A stretch of DNA of 64,000 bases from Rahnella aceris (GCF_011684115.1 NZ_JAADJV010000006.1:1-64000), one strand, 5' to 3'. Positions 10,212-19,091 are shown, counted from the first letter of the stretch. Numbers and translations are program-made. Notes: generated by a model not told the origin, from the sequence alone.

Positions 10212-11387
10212 TTAGCCTGCATTGGCATGTATAACGTCAGCAATAATGGCGTTAACCGGTGCCAGATCCAGCGTCAGTGCTGAAGTCTGATACAACGGTT
10301 CGGTACGGACTTTATCGGCCAGCACCAGGCCATCGCGATTCTGAGTATCAACCGTTACCAGTGTCGATAAACCGATACGCAGCGGATGTTCAGCCACTTC
10401 CTGATCGTTAAGTTCGATACGGACCGGCAGACGCTGAACCACTTTGATCCAGTTGCCGGTGGCATTTTGCGCAGGTAACAGCGAGAACGCGCCGCCGGTG
10501 CCCATGTCCATACCGACGACTTTGCCGTGGTATTTCACGTCATCGCCATACATATCGCTGACCACGGTTGCCACCTGACCAATACGCATATTCGCCAGCT
10601 GGGTTTCTTTAAAGTTGGCATCAACCCAGATGTGATGCGCTGGCACCACGGCCATCAGGGACGTTGTCGGGCTGATCTGCTGGCCGATTTGTACGGCACG
10701 GCGTGAAACGAAACCGTCAACAGGGCTGCGCACTTTAGTCCGTTGCAGGGCAAGCCATGCGTCACGAACCTGCGCGGCGGCCTGCAGAACTTGCGGCTGT
10801 TTATCGACCGGCGTATCCAGAATCATCGCCTGATTGGCGTTGTACTGCTGAACGGCGACATCGTATTGCGCTTTCGCGGTATCGACGGCGTCACGGGCGT
10901 GTTGCAGTTCTTCGCGGCCAATGGCATCGACATTACCCAGCACAATGCGGCGCTTAAGGTCAGTCTGTGCCTGTTGCAGTTGGGTCTGACGCAGCGCGAT
11001 ATTGGCCTGATATTGCTTGCCGTTGATGATCAACTGATGCGTCTGACGCACGCTGTTCGCCAGCGCCGTTTTAGAGCGCTCGAAAGCCTGCTCTGCATCG
11101 GTCGGATCGAGGGTCACCAGCACGTCGCCTTTTTTCACAAAGTCGGTGCTGTCGAAGTTGACGTCGGTCACGCTGCCCGACACCTGCGCCATAATCTGTA
11201 CCTGATTACCGGCCACGTAAGCATCGTCGGTAGACTGGAAATGACGTAATACCAGCAGCCAGTAGAACAGGTAGGCGATGGCAATAATAATGAAAATTCC
11301 GGTTAACAAGAGCATCGCGACTTTGCGCGTCTTTTTCTTATTTTTCGGAGCTTGCGGCGTTGCCTGAGTGTCGGCATTTGCGCTCAT
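10212..11387 (-). CDS. emrA: Multidrug efflux periplasmic adaptor EmrA
   Basis: A 391-aa membrane fusion protein linking EmrB to an outer-membrane channel. It has a short cytoplasmic N-terminus, one membrane helix (about residues 24-46), a biotinyl-lipoyl-like half motif TDDAYVAGNQVQIMAQVSG, a long coiled-coil hairpin (about residues 100-215) and a beta-barrel segment with GTGGAFSLLPAQNATGNWIKVVQR, all matching E. coli EmrA. ATG 11387 was chosen because it has a GGAGAAG ribosome-binding site and the E. coli start MSANA. Upstream in-frame starts would run into the preceding gene. It begins 25 bp after the OMF stop. Confidence 0.95.
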   Translation of the reverse strand: MSANADTQATPQAPKNKKKTRKVAMLLLTGIFIIIAIAYLFYWLLVLRHFQSTDDAYVAGNQVQIMAQVSGSVTDVNFDSTDFVKKGDVLVTLDPTDAEQAFERSKTALANSVRQTHQLIINGKQYQANIALRQTQLQQAQTDLKRRIVLGNVDAIGREELQHARDAVDTAKAQYDVAVQQYNANQAMILDTPVDKQPQVLQAAAQVRDAWLALQRTKVRSPVDGFVSRRAVQIGQQISPTTSLMAVVPAHHIWVDANFKETQLANMRIGQVATVVSDMYGDDVKYHGKVVGMDMGTGGAFSLLPAQNATGNWIKVVQRLPVRIELNDQEVAEHPLRIGLSTLVTVDTQNRDGLVLADKVRTEPLYQTSALTLDLAPVNAIIADVIHANAG

Positions 11388-11412
11388 GGTCTTCTCCACA
11401 CTGAGTCTTTTA

Positions 11413-12867
11413 TTATGATTTTTGGTCCGCGGCAGGGGCCTGATAGCCACCCCCAAGCGCACGGATGAGACTGATTTTTGCCTGCATCAACTGACTGCTG
11501 GCAGTGAGTTGCGCCTGCTGTTGTTGCAGGAGTGCTGACTGGCTGGTTAACAGCTCATCCCGTCCGATGACGCCAGCGTTGTATCTTGCATCTGAAACGC
11601 GATACACCTCTTCCAGCGATTTAGCGGCAGAAGACGCCTGCTGCAATTGTTCAACGCTGCTTTTCGAGACAGTAATGGCATCCGCAGTTTGCTGGATGGC
11701 GTTCAGGATGGTCTGGTTATACGACTCAACAGACTGGTCATATAACGCGGACTCTTCGCCCAGTTTGGAGCGCAGCGCACCGGCGTGGAAAATTGGCAGC
11801 GAAATGGCGGGCGCGATATTCCAGGCTTTACTGGCTGCTTCAAAAAGATTCGGGCTGGTGCCGCCGTAGTTGGTGGTTGTCAGACCGCCGAAGGCACTGA
11901 TGGAAAGGCTTGGATAAAATTCTTTTTTCGCGGCACTGACCCGCTGGGAATAGGACTCCACCAGATCACGTTGTGCAGCGATGTCCGGGCGTTTGCCGAG
12001 TAAATCCAGCGTCAGTTCACCTTTCGGTGCCAGCGCGTCAGGCGACGGCAATGCCACGGCGTGCAGCCCGTTCATGGCATCCGGACCACGTCCGGCCAGC
12101 GCGGAAAGCTGGTGTCTTAGCTGTTCGGTCTGCGCTTTCAGATTGATGATTTGCTGTTTGGCACTGTCGGCCTGAGCCTGGGTTTGTTGCGGAATTTCAA
12201 CACCGTACACGCCTGCCTGATATTGCGCTTTACGCAAATCAGCCAGATGCTGATTATTGTCCACTTCGTGTTGCAGAACATCCTGCAAGGCAAGATCTGC
12301 CTGCAACTGATAATAGGCTGACGCCACCGAACTGGTCAGCGTCAGAGCGGCTTCAGCCTGTTCAGCACGGGCGGAATCCACCTGTGCTTTCGCGGCATTC
12401 ACCTGATTGCGGTATTTCCCCCACCAGTCAAACTCATAGCTCAGATTCAGCCCGAGGCTGTTGCTGCTGTCGTAAATTGGCGCTTCGGGATAACTGGTCA
12501 AAAACGGCGGGATCGTGTTTTTTGCGACACGTTCACGACGCGTTGAACCGTTCAAATCCAGATAAGGGCCATTGGCGGCATCAGCTTCTCCCATCACACT
12601 TTGCGCTTCGCGCACGCGGGCGGCTGCCTGACGTAATGATGGCGAGTTTTGCAACGTCGTAGTCATCAGATTATCGAGTTGCGGGTCATTAAGACTGCGC
12701 CACCACTGAGGACCGATGGTCAGGGAACTGACTTTTTCCTGCTGCAGATGAAGCTGTTGCGTATCCAGCAGCGACGACTGAGGAGCAATATTATTACTGG
12801 AGGCGCAGCCGGCCAACGTCAAAACGGCAAACAGCGGCGTAAGCCTCCAGCGAGCTTGGAGTGACAT
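11413..12867 (-). CDS. NodT/OprM-family outer-membrane efflux lipoprotein within the emr operon
   Basis: A 484-aa outer-membrane factor that probably forms the trimeric exit channel for EmrAB. The N-terminus has a lipoprotein signal with lipobox LTLAGCAS (lipidated Cys21). Two internally repeated OEP domains follow, with coiled-coil segments such as AAARVREAQSVMGEADAANG and the typical YEFDWWGKYRNQV, GKRPDIAAQRDLVE and ARYNAGVIGRDELL stretches. E. coli emr has no such gene and relies on TolC. The gene lies between emrR and emrA, 23 bp after emrR and 25 bp before emrA, so it is very likely cotranscribed. Pairing with EmrAB is inferred from position. Confidence 0.9.
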   Translation of the reverse strand: MSLQARWRLTPLFAVLTLAGCASSNNIAPQSSLLDTQQLHLQQEKVSSLTIGPQWWRSLNDPQLDNLMTTTLQNSPSLRQAAARVREAQSVMGEADAANGPYLDLNGSTRRERVAKNTIPPFLTSYPEAPIYDSSNSLGLNLSYEFDWWGKYRNQVNAAKAQVDSARAEQAEAALTLTSSVASAYYQLQADLALQDVLQHEVDNNQHLADLRKAQYQAGVYGVEIPQQTQAQADSAKQQIINLKAQTEQLRHQLSALAGRGPDAMNGLHAVALPSPDALAPKGELTLDLLGKRPDIAAQRDLVESYSQRVSAAKKEFYPSLSISAFGGLTTTNYGGTSPNLFEAASKAWNIAPAISLPIFHAGALRSKLGEESALYDQSVESYNQTILNAIQQTADAITVSKSSVEQLQQASSAAKSLEEVYRVSDARYNAGVIGRDELLTSQSALLQQQQAQLTASSQLMQAKISLIRALGGGYQAPAADQKS

Positions 12868-12890
12868 GTGTGGTTTACCTGAACAGAAAT

Positions 12891-13412
12891 CTAGAATTGT
12901 TGTGGTGCTGTCGCATCCATCTGATCAAGGCGAGTTAACAGTTTGCGCGTCAGGGTTTCTAACTGCTTCTGTTCATCTGCGTCTAATGTCGACCAGAGAA
13001 AATGCAGGCTCTTATGTTGAGGCGGCAGTAACTTCTGAATAAAGGCTTCACCGTCAGCCGTCAGGTGCAAATGCAGACACCGGCGGTCGTTATCGCTTTC
13101 ACGGCGTTCGATCCATCCGCGTTTTTCCAACTCATCCGCAATACGGGTGGCGTTGGTACGGGATGAACCTAGCGCAGAGCTTAGCTCCGAAGGCTGAATA
13201 CTGTGACTTTCCTGCGCATCAAGGGTGAGTAACGCCATAAACAGCGTTTCATTAATTCCTTGTGCTTTCAGCATCTTATTACGGTTTTCAAGCAATTTAC
13301 TTTGCATGTGCATACACAGGCGGGTCAGCAGAATTTCCTGATAAGGGAAATCTTTTTGCTTTTTAGCCCGGAAATTCAACATGTTTTCAATTGGCGCGAA
13401 CGAACTGTCCAT
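12891..13412 (-). CDS. emrR: MarR-family repressor EmrR (MprA) of the emr operon
   Basis: A 173-aa winged-helix regulator nearly identical to E. coli EmrR through the core: [18 protein letters not shown], then [18 protein letters not shown] as the recognition region, then [10 protein letters not shown] as the wing. It represses emrAB and is released by hydrophobic drugs and uncouplers. ATG 13412 was chosen because GAGG lies 8 bases upstream and it matches the E. coli start MDSSF; the longer ORF from 13475 runs through the promoter. It is the first gene of the four-gene emr unit. Confidence 0.95.
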   Translation of the reverse strand: MDSSFAPIENMLNFRAKKQKDFPYQEILLTRLCMHMQSKLLENRNKMLKAQGINETLFMALLTLDAQESHSIQPSELSSALGSSRTNATRIADELEKRGWIERRESDNDRRCLHLHLTADGEAFIQKLLPPQHKSLHFLWSTLDADEQKQLETLTRKLLTRLDQMDATAPQQF

Positions 13413-13435
13413 ATGAGAAGCCTCATTAGTTACGA

Positions 13436-13475
13436 ATGACATAGTAACGATGGTAATTAATAATATCAATGTCAT
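13436..13475 (-). promoter_or_regulatory. emrR promoter with flanking inverted repeat
   Basis: On the minus strand, TTGATA (13464-13469) and TACTAT (13441-13446) are separated by 17 bases, a near-consensus sigma-70 promoter. ATGACAT at 13436-13442 and ATGTCAT at 13469-13475 are perfect inverted repeats that bracket it, making a plausible EmrR operator. E. coli EmrR is known to bind an imperfect inverted repeat in this promoter. Confidence 0.6.
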
Positions 13476-13586
13476 GAATCACCAATTCTTTAGCAATTAG
13501 TGTTATTCATAACTCCGGTGAATTATTCGATGTTTAATGTATCAGGCAGACTTTGCCCGGGTGTTGCCTTACGGTAAAAATGGTCC

Positions 13587-13925
13587 TCAGCTTGCCAGCA
13601 GCATCACCTTGAACACCAGTCCGTACACTACGGCACCGGTCAGGGTGGCAATAATGATGCTTTTGGTGCGCCAGAAAATCAGTGCGAGCAGAACGAAACC
13701 GGCCAGTGACGGCAGCAGTTTTTGTTGATCGCGCAGAATTTCAGGGGTGCCTGAAACCACCAGCAGCGCGCAAATTGACGCGATACCAATGCTGTCGAGC
13801 ACGCGGGAGAGCGGGCCATTTTTCAGTCCCGATTTCTGCCGCGAACCCAGGCGCAGAGGCAGATACCGGAACAGGTAATTGACCGTGCCGACGAGCAGAC
13901 AAACCAGAATGACATCAGTGCTCAT
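13587..13925 (-). CDS. ygaH: AzlD-family subunit of the branched-chain amino acid exporter (YgaH)
   Basis: A 112-aa membrane protein with three to four helices, matching the AzlD family (short partner of AzlC). E. coli YgaZH exports L-valine. It reads LVCLLVGTVNYLFRYLPL at the N-terminus, a typical AzlD start. Its ATG lies inside the 3' end of ygaZ (11-bp overlap), so the two are translationally coupled. The order ygaZ-ygaH-emrR is that of E. coli. Confidence 0.88.
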   Translation of the reverse strand: MSTDVILVCLLVGTVNYLFRYLPLRLGSRQKSGLKNGPLSRVLDSIGIASICALLVVSGTPEILRDQQKLLPSLAGFVLLALIFWRTKSIIIATLTGAVVYGLVFKVMLLAS

Positions 13926-14691
13926 CTGAGGTTATCTCCGTGGCAGAAGGGGATTGAGGACGTTGCAGCAGGGCGGCAAGGCACCCTGCGCCCAGACCAC
14001 CGCCTATGGCAGCGGGGATCGACCAGAACAGCAGCCCGCCCAGCGCACCGGCCAGTGAGGCGACAAACACTATGCTCTGCTGGCGCTTAAAAGCTGCGAG
14101 CAGGAAACTCAGAAACAGCGCCGGTAACATAAATCCCAGCGCGGCTTCGACGGCCGGGAAATTTTCCAGCGGACCATTACCAAACAGTGCACCCACGGCG
14201 GTGCCCGATACCCACGACAGCCACGATGACAGCGCAATGCCGCACATCCAGTTTTCACTCCAGCTGCGTTTATCACGGATCAGCCTGGCGGTGGCGGCAG
14301 CGAACACTTCGTCCGTCAGGCCGAATGCCCAGAGCGCCGTTTTTTTACCATTGAGCTTTCCCGCCAGGCGATTGCGCAGCGACGGGCCGTACAGCACGTG
14401 CCGGACATCCATCGCCATCACGGTCAGGGCGGAAACCCACAACGACATTCCTGCACTGAGCAGCGCGGTGATCACAAACTGGCTGGCGCCAGCGTAGATA
14501 AGAATGGAAAACAGCAGACTTTCAGCGGGAGTGAAACCTAGTTTGACCGCGCTGAGCCCGAATGCAAAAGCAATGGGCAGATAACCAATCACGATAGGAA
14601 GGCTATCGGTAATACCTTGTGCGAAAGTGGAAACGCGGACGGGGTCAGGTGCTTCGAGATCTGGATTGGTTTGCATGGATATTTGAAACAT
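13915..14691 (-). CDS. ygaZ: AzlC-family subunit of the branched-chain amino acid exporter (YgaZ)
   Basis: A 258-aa AzlC-family inner-membrane permease and main subunit of the YgaZH L-valine exporter. Family landmarks are DSLPIVIGYLPIAFAFG at the start, LIYAGASQFVITALL, MDVRHVLYGPSLRNR, and the hydrophobic C-terminal helices. The start could be ATG 14691 or ATG 14676. Neither has a strong ribosome-binding site, so the N-terminus is uncertain by 5 residues. It overlaps ygaH by 11 bp. Confidence 0.88.
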   Translation of the reverse strand: MFQISMQTNPDLEAPDPVRVSTFAQGITDSLPIVIGYLPIAFAFGLSAVKLGFTPAESLLFSILIYAGASQFVITALLSAGMSLWVSALTVMAMDVRHVLYGPSLRNRLAGKLNGKKTALWAFGLTDEVFAAATARLIRDKRSWSENWMCGIALSSWLSWVSGTAVGALFGNGPLENFPAVEAALGFMLPALFLSFLLAAFKRQQSIVFVASLAGALGGLLFWSIPAAIGGGLGAGCLAALLQRPQSPSATEITSDEH

Positions 14692-14850
14692 TGTGAAACC
14701 GGATGGTTGCCGGCGAATAATTCATGGCGTAAACATTACCAGACTGTAAGTATTGTTGACACCCTTTGGTTCAAATAAATTTCCCAAATGACTATTCGCA
14801 AGCTAATCAGGAGGGGTGATGATTCCCGCCTGATGTAGTTTCGTACGTTA

Positions 14851-16035
14851 TCAGGCCAGTGTGTACTTATGACCCTTCCACCAGACCAGTAAATTCAGTA
14901 TACACATGACGATGCCTGCTGCTGAGACCCCGTACCAGCCTGCCGCCTGATAGGCTGAAGCCGACACCAGTGAACCTGCCGCACCCCCGATAAAGTACGT
15001 CGTCATGTAACCCGCCGTCAGGCGGTTACGCGCTTCCGGCATCGTTTTATAGATAACACTTTGGTTGGTGATGTGTACGCCCTGAACCGAAAGGTCCAAA
15101 ACGATGATACCGATAATCAGCGAAATCACCGAGTGTTGTCCCAGGGCAATCGCAGCCCATGACAGTAACAGCAGCACCAGCCCGGCGGTCGTGGTCAGAT
15201 GCGCTTTGCCTTTATCCGCCAGATTCCCTGCACGGGTGGCCGCCAGTGCCCCCGCCGCCCCCACCAGACCAAACAGGCCGATTACCCCTTCGGAATAGTG
15301 ATACGCCGGGCCAGCCAGCAGGAACGCCATCGACGTCCACAAAATGCTGAAGTTGGCGAAGCAGAACATGCCGATCAGTGCGCGGGTACGTAACACCGGC
15401 GTGTGGATGAACAGCGTAAAAATGGATTTCAGCAGTTGTAGATAATTCAGATCCGTTTTTTGCTGATGTTTCGGCAGCTTGCGCCACAGCACCAGCGCCA
15501 TCACGATCATCAGCGCACTGGCGACCCAGTACACCGTCCGCCAGCCGCCCAGCGACGCCAGCGCACCAGCGACGGTTCGCGCCAGCAGAATACCCAGCAG
15601 CAAGCCAGACATAATCAGTCCGACCACTTTACCGCGACGCTCCGGTTCCGCCAGTGTGGCGGCCAGCGGCACCAGAATCTGCGCCACGACCGAGAACAGT
15701 CCTGTCAGCGCCGTCCCGACCAGCATGACGGTCAGCGTGGGCGCCATGGCGGTGATCAGCAGTCCGGCGGCGGAAAGCAGCGTCATCAGCACGATTAAAC
15801 CGCGACGCTCAAACATATCGCCCAGCGGCACGATAAACATCAACCCACAGGCGTAACCGAGCTGCGCCACCGTCACAATAAACCCGGCCTGATTGACGGA
15901 AAGATTAAAAGCGCGGGCGATGGTTTCCAGCAACGGTTGCGGATAATAGTTACTGGCGACGGCAAGCCCGGTGGCCACCGCCATCAGAATAATCAGTGCC
16001 GGGCTGAGTGGGGAATGTGTGGTCGTTTTTTTCAT
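14851..16035 (-). CDS. MFS transporter at the E. coli ygaY position (DHA1 type)
   Basis: A 394-aa, 12-helix major facilitator protein. The N-terminus has SNYYPQPLLETIARAFNLS, common in the YgaY/YtrF-like drug:H+ antiporter branch, and the loop PLGDMFERRGLIV follows helix 2. It lies between proU and ygaZ, exactly where E. coli K-12 carries the broken ygaXY genes; here it is uninterrupted. The substrate is unknown. The ribosome-binding site before ATG 16035 is weak. Transcription runs towards ygaZ, with an intergenic gap of about 160 bp. Confidence 0.8.
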   Translation of the reverse strand: MKKTTTHSPLSPALIILMAVATGLAVASNYYPQPLLETIARAFNLSVNQAGFIVTVAQLGYACGLMFIVPLGDMFERRGLIVLMTLLSAAGLLITAMAPTLTVMLVGTALTGLFSVVAQILVPLAATLAEPERRGKVVGLIMSGLLLGILLARTVAGALASLGGWRTVYWVASALMIVMALVLWRKLPKHQQKTDLNYLQLLKSIFTLFIHTPVLRTRALIGMFCFANFSILWTSMAFLLAGPAYHYSEGVIGLFGLVGAAGALAATRAGNLADKGKAHLTTTAGLVLLLLSWAAIALGQHSVISLIIGIIVLDLSVQGVHITNQSVIYKTMPEARNRLTAGYMTTYFIGGAAGSLVSASAYQAAGWYGVSAAGIVMCILNLLVWWKGHKYTLA

Positions 16036-16203
16036 AATGAGATTTAACAGATCTTATTGAAGAATCAGGGGAAATTCGGATGATGATTATCGTTTTGGTT
16101 GAAATATTAAACCAATGAATAGTTTTAATGGCAACTATTTGGTTTTGTAATAGACACAGTGGCAAGGGAGTCGCCAGCAGGAGGGTTTCCTGCTGTCAGA
16201 TTG

Positions 16204-16635
16204 TCAGGTCAGCAATTCTTTACGTGCGGCCATCGCCAGAAAATGGCTGCGGTCGCGATATGACGGATGATTTTTAACTTTATTATCAATGCGTTTGATC
16301 AGGGTGTCAGGCAGCGAAATATTGATTCGATGCGCTTTCCCTTCGAATTCCGAGAGATCAATATCAATCAAAAACCAGGTATCGAAGTCGGCATATTCGG
16401 GATTAGCGGCATACACCAAATGGCCTGCATCAAAAATATCGTCAACAACAAAGCGTTCGCTTTCGATCAAATCTTCTACTGTCATCAGGATGGCTTCGCG
16501 AACCATAGGGGCGATTTCTTCACGGGTATCCGCTGCAGAGAAGCATCCGTAATCAAACGCGGTAAATGCAGGTACCACCATACCGTAAGCGGTTTTGTCA
16601 TCTTTTGGTGTTTCAAGACCGACTGAAAAGAACAT
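16204..16635 (-). CDS. hicB: Antitoxin HicB
   Basis: A 143-aa HicB-type antitoxin. The N-terminal ~100 residues form the degenerate RNase H-like HicB fold (VGLETPKDDKTAYGMVVPAF...). The C-terminal ~45 residues are a ribbon-helix-helix DNA-binding unit (HRINISLPDTLIKRID), so it should bind both toxin and promoter. ATG 16635 has GGAGG 6 bases upstream; the TTG at 16641 overlaps that site and was rejected. It lies 21 bp after hicA on the same strand. Confidence 0.9.
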   Translation of the reverse strand: MFFSVGLETPKDDKTAYGMVVPAFTAFDYGCFSAADTREEIAPMVREAILMTVEDLIESERFVVDDIFDAGHLVYAANPEYADFDTWFLIDIDLSEFEGKAHRINISLPDTLIKRIDNKVKNHPSYRDRSHFLAMAARKELLT

Positions 16636-16656
16636 ATTCAACCTCCAGTTGCAGGA

Positions 16657-16839
16657 TCATATCCCTGCCATTTTTCTAATGGATTTGAGAGTTCCCACAG
16701 GTAAATCATTTTTGGGGTGGGGAACGGGAAAGGTTTTGTTGGTGACAGGTGACCACCAAATTTGATGACTTCCTCCCCGGTGACGCTTGAGTTCACAACC
16801 CGCTGCAAGCAGCGCTTTAATCAATTCCGTTGATTTCAT
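16657..16839 (-). CDS. hicA: mRNA interferase toxin HicA
   Basis: A 60-aa HicA toxin with a double-stranded-RNA-binding-like fold that cleaves mRNA when free of HicB. The catalytic histidine is H25 in RGGSHQIW, and the C-terminus has the usual PVPHPKNDLPVGTLKSI. The ORF reaches back to 16890, but ATG 16839 is preceded by AAGGAGAG and gives a normal HicA length. It is the first gene of a hicA-hicB pair inserted between proU and the MFS gene. Confidence 0.92.
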   Translation of the reverse strand: MKSTELIKALLAAGCELKRHRGGSHQIWWSPVTNKTFPVPHPKNDLPVGTLKSIRKMAGI

Positions 16840-16861
16840 GGGCTCTCCTTGGTGATGGATG

Positions 16862-16890
16862 ATTATACACACCAATACACACACCGGCAA
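16862..16890 (-). promoter_or_regulatory. hicAB promoter with tandem GT-rich repeat
   Basis: On the minus strand, TTGCCG (16885-16890), a 17-base spacer and a perfect TATAAT (16862-16867). The spacer contains GGTGTGTGTAT followed directly by GGTGTGTATAA, an imperfect direct repeat that could be the HicB operator. Confidence 0.65.
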
Positions 16891-16898
16891 TCACCCAC

Positions 16899-16929
16899 AA
16901 AAAAACGGGCGGAGATCTCTCTCCGCCCG
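16899..16929 (-). terminator. proU operon terminator
   Basis: On the minus strand a 10-bp perfect stem (CGGGCGGAGA / TCTCCGCCCG) with a 4-base loop is followed by seven T. It ends the proVWXX transcript and lies about 10 bp from the hicA promoter, which reads away from it. Confidence 0.9.
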
Positions 16930-16955
16930 CGGGCCTTACTGAGTCTGTGACTGCG

Positions 16956-17951
16956 TTATTTCGCCGCAGCAGCCGCTTCTTTTACCCAGCCATCAAATTC
17001 TTCCTGATGGGCTTTGATCCAGCCGTCGGTCTGTGCGGAGATATCCGCATCTGAATTTTTACCCGCGTGCATCGCGGCGTTCTGCGCATTGATGTCTTTC
17101 AGAGGCAGTTTCATGATGGCAAACAGTTTTGCTGCCGCCGGGTTTTTCTCAGCCCAGGCTTTGTTCGCCACGATGTGCATAGTGCTCACCGGGAAACCGT
17201 AGTTTTTGCCATTTGGCAGTTTGGTATCGGCGTTTTTATCCCCTGGCACCACGGAGAACGGTACCTGCATCCACAGCACGTCTTTGCCCGGGATAAGCAC
17301 ATTGCTCACCCAGTACGGCGTCCAGGTGTAATAGAAGATCGGTTTACCTTCTTTGTAACGCGTGATGGTGTCAGCGATCATCGCAGAGTAGTTACCCTGA
17401 TTGTGCGTCACGGTCGGTTCAAGACCATAGGCTTTCAGCTGTTCATTCAGCGCCGCTTCGCAGCCCCAGCCCGGTGTACAACCGGTCAGATCGGCTTTGC
17501 CGTCGCCGTTGGTATCAAACAGTTTGGCCAGTTTCGGGTCTTTCAGCTGTTCGATATTAGTGATGTGGTATTTCTCAGCGGTTTTCTTATCGATCAGCCA
17601 GCCCTGTGCCGCGCCGGTCACGTAAGTCCCTTCACGGTAAAACACTTTGTCGCCACCGGCGGCTTTGTACATTTCATCATGCAGTGGCGACCAGTTGACG
17701 GCGGTGAAAGTGGCATCACCGGCAGCCAGGGTGGTGTAGCCGACGTTGTAATCGACCTCGCGGGTTGGCTGAACGTCATAGCCCAGTTTCTCCAGCGCCT
17801 TGCTTACCAGTTCTGTCTGAAAAGACTCTTCGCTGATGGTGCTCTGAACGGGTGTCACGCTGATGCCTTTACCCGGCAGATCGGCGGCGAATGTGGTGGC
17901 TGTTGCAAATGTGGTGAGGGCGGCAACTGCCCAGATTCCTGTCTTTTTCAT
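16956..17951 (-). CDS. proX: Glycine betaine/proline betaine-binding protein ProX, distal copy (orthologue)
   Basis: A 331-aa periplasmic substrate-binding protein of the ProU (ProVWX) ABC importer, which takes up osmoprotectants. It has a cleavable signal ending at about residue 22 ([10 protein letters not shown]). All ligand-site residues I recall from the E. coli structure are present: tryptophan cage W87, W162 and W210, with H91, G163 and C164 for the carboxylate. Segments such as [13 protein letters not shown] and [20 protein letters not shown] make it closer to E. coli ProX than the upstream copy. It starts 24 bp after the other proX, with a GAGG ribosome-binding site, and ends in the operon terminator. 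Confidence 0.93.
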   Translation of the reverse strand: MKKTGIWAVAALTTFATATTFAADLPGKGISVTPVQSTISEESFQTELVSKALEKLGYDVQPTREVDYNVGYTTLAAGDATFTAVNWSPLHDEMYKAAGGDKVFYREGTYVTGAAQGWLIDKKTAEKYHITNIEQLKDPKLAKLFDTNGDGKADLTGCTPGWGCEAALNEQLKAYGLEPTVTHNQGNYSAMIADTITRYKEGKPIFYYTWTPYWVSNVLIPGKDVLWMQVPFSVVPGDKNADTKLPNGKNYGFPVSTMHIVANKAWAEKNPAAAKLFAIMKLPLKDINAQNAAMHAGKNSDADISAQTDGWIKAHQEEFDGWVKEAAAAAK

Positions 17952-17975
17952 AAATTCCTCGATTTTTATAATGCG

Positions 17976-18986
17976 TTATTTTGCTGCGGCGGCAGCTTCT
18001 TTGATCCAGCCATCGAAGGTCGCCTGATGCGCCTTGATCCAGCCATCAACATGCTGCTGGATATCTTCTGATGAGGATTCACCTTCATGCATCCGCAGGT
18101 TCTGCGCATTCACGTCGGCCAGTGGCAGTTTCATGATGGCGAACAGTTTCGCGGCCGCCGGGTTTTTCTCAGCCCAGGCTTTGTTCGCCACGATGTGTTC
18201 GTTATTGACCGGGAAACCATAGTTCTTGCCGTTCGGCAGCGTGGTATCGAGATCTTTCTGCGAACCCGGATTGGCCGAGAACGGCACAGTCAGCCAGACC
18301 ACGTCTTTGCCCGGTTTCATCTCGTTGCTGACCCAGTACGGCGTCCAGGTGAAGTACAACACCGGCTTACCGGATTTAAACCGGGTGAGGGTGTCAGCGA
18401 TAATCGCCGAATAGTTCCCCTCGTTTTGCGTCACGGTATTGCTCAGACCGTAGGCTTTGATTTGGGTGTTGATCACCTGGCCGCAGACCCAGCCCGGATT
18501 ACAACCCGCCATATCCGCTTTGCCGTCGCCGTCAGCATCAAAGAGTTTGGCGATCTTCGGATCTTTCAGCTGTGACAAATCGTGGATGTGATATTTGTCG
18601 GCGGTTTTTTTATCGATCAGATAACCCTGCGCTGCGCCGCTGATGTAGGTGCCCTGACGGTAGAATTTCTGGTCGCCACCGGCTGTGTTATACATGTCTT
18701 TTTGCAGCGGCTCCCAGTTCACCGCCATGTAGGTAGAATCGCCGCTGGCGATGGCGGTATACGCCACGTTGTAATCCACTTCGCCGGTTTGCTGAACGTC
18801 ATAGCCCAGTTTTTCCAGCGCGCGGTTAACCAGTTCTGTCTGGAAGGCTTCTTCCGCGATGGTACTTTGCAACGGTTTGACGACCACGCCTTTGCCCGGT
18901 AAATCGGCAGCGAAAGCGGCGGGAGTTGCCATGGATACTGCGAGGATGAGTGCTTTGATCTGTGTTTTATTCTGAGTTGTGCGCAT
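17976..18986 (-). CDS. ProX paralogue, proximal copy with altered ligand-site residues
   Basis: A 336-aa periplasmic binding protein clearly homologous to ProX, with a signal peptide ending near residue 27 ([11 protein letters not shown]). The three cage tryptophans are kept (W91, W166, W214). The histidine expected at +4 from the first Trp is Q95, and the glycine after the second Trp is V167 (PGWVCG in place of PGWGCE). In E. coli ProX these two positions help hold the ligand carboxylate, so a changed ligand range is likely. It is nearer to proW (105 bp) than the canonical copy. SD AAGGG precedes the ATG. Origin by tandem duplication and divergence is an inference. Confidence 0.88.
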   Translation of the reverse strand: MRTTQNKTQIKALILAVSMATPAAFAADLPGKGVVVKPLQSTIAEEAFQTELVNRALEKLGYDVQQTGEVDYNVAYTAIASGDSTYMAVNWEPLQKDMYNTAGGDQKFYRQGTYISGAAQGYLIDKKTADKYHIHDLSQLKDPKIAKLFDADGDGKADMAGCNPGWVCGQVINTQIKAYGLSNTVTQNEGNYSAIIADTLTRFKSGKPVLYFTWTPYWVSNEMKPGKDVVWLTVPFSANPGSQKDLDTTLPNGKNYGFPVNNEHIVANKAWAEKNPAAAKLFAIMKLPLADVNAQNLRMHEGESSSEDIQQHVDGWIKAHQATFDGWIKEAAAAAK

Positions 18987-19051
18987 GGTGAACCCTTATT
19001 CTTGCTGTTGAATACGTAAGAGTGGACTGCGTTTTTTTAGCTTTTTGAGAG

Positions 19052-19075
19052 TTCCCGGCAGCGAGCCGCCGGGAA
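19052..19075 (-). other. Intercistronic hairpin between proW and proX paralogue
   Basis: TTCCCGGC and GCCGGGAA form an 8-bp stem with an 8-base loop in the 105-bp gap. No T tract follows on the minus strand, so it looks like an mRNA-stabilising or processing hairpin rather than a terminator. Confidence 0.55.
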
Positions 19076-19091
19076 AAATGCAGTGTGTGAA

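Noticed and set aside
17067..18071. 334-codon plus-strand ORF opposite the two proX genes
   Set aside because: It runs antisense across two well-conserved proX genes and their junction, has a His/Arg/Val-rich composition typical of a shadow frame, and resembles no protein.
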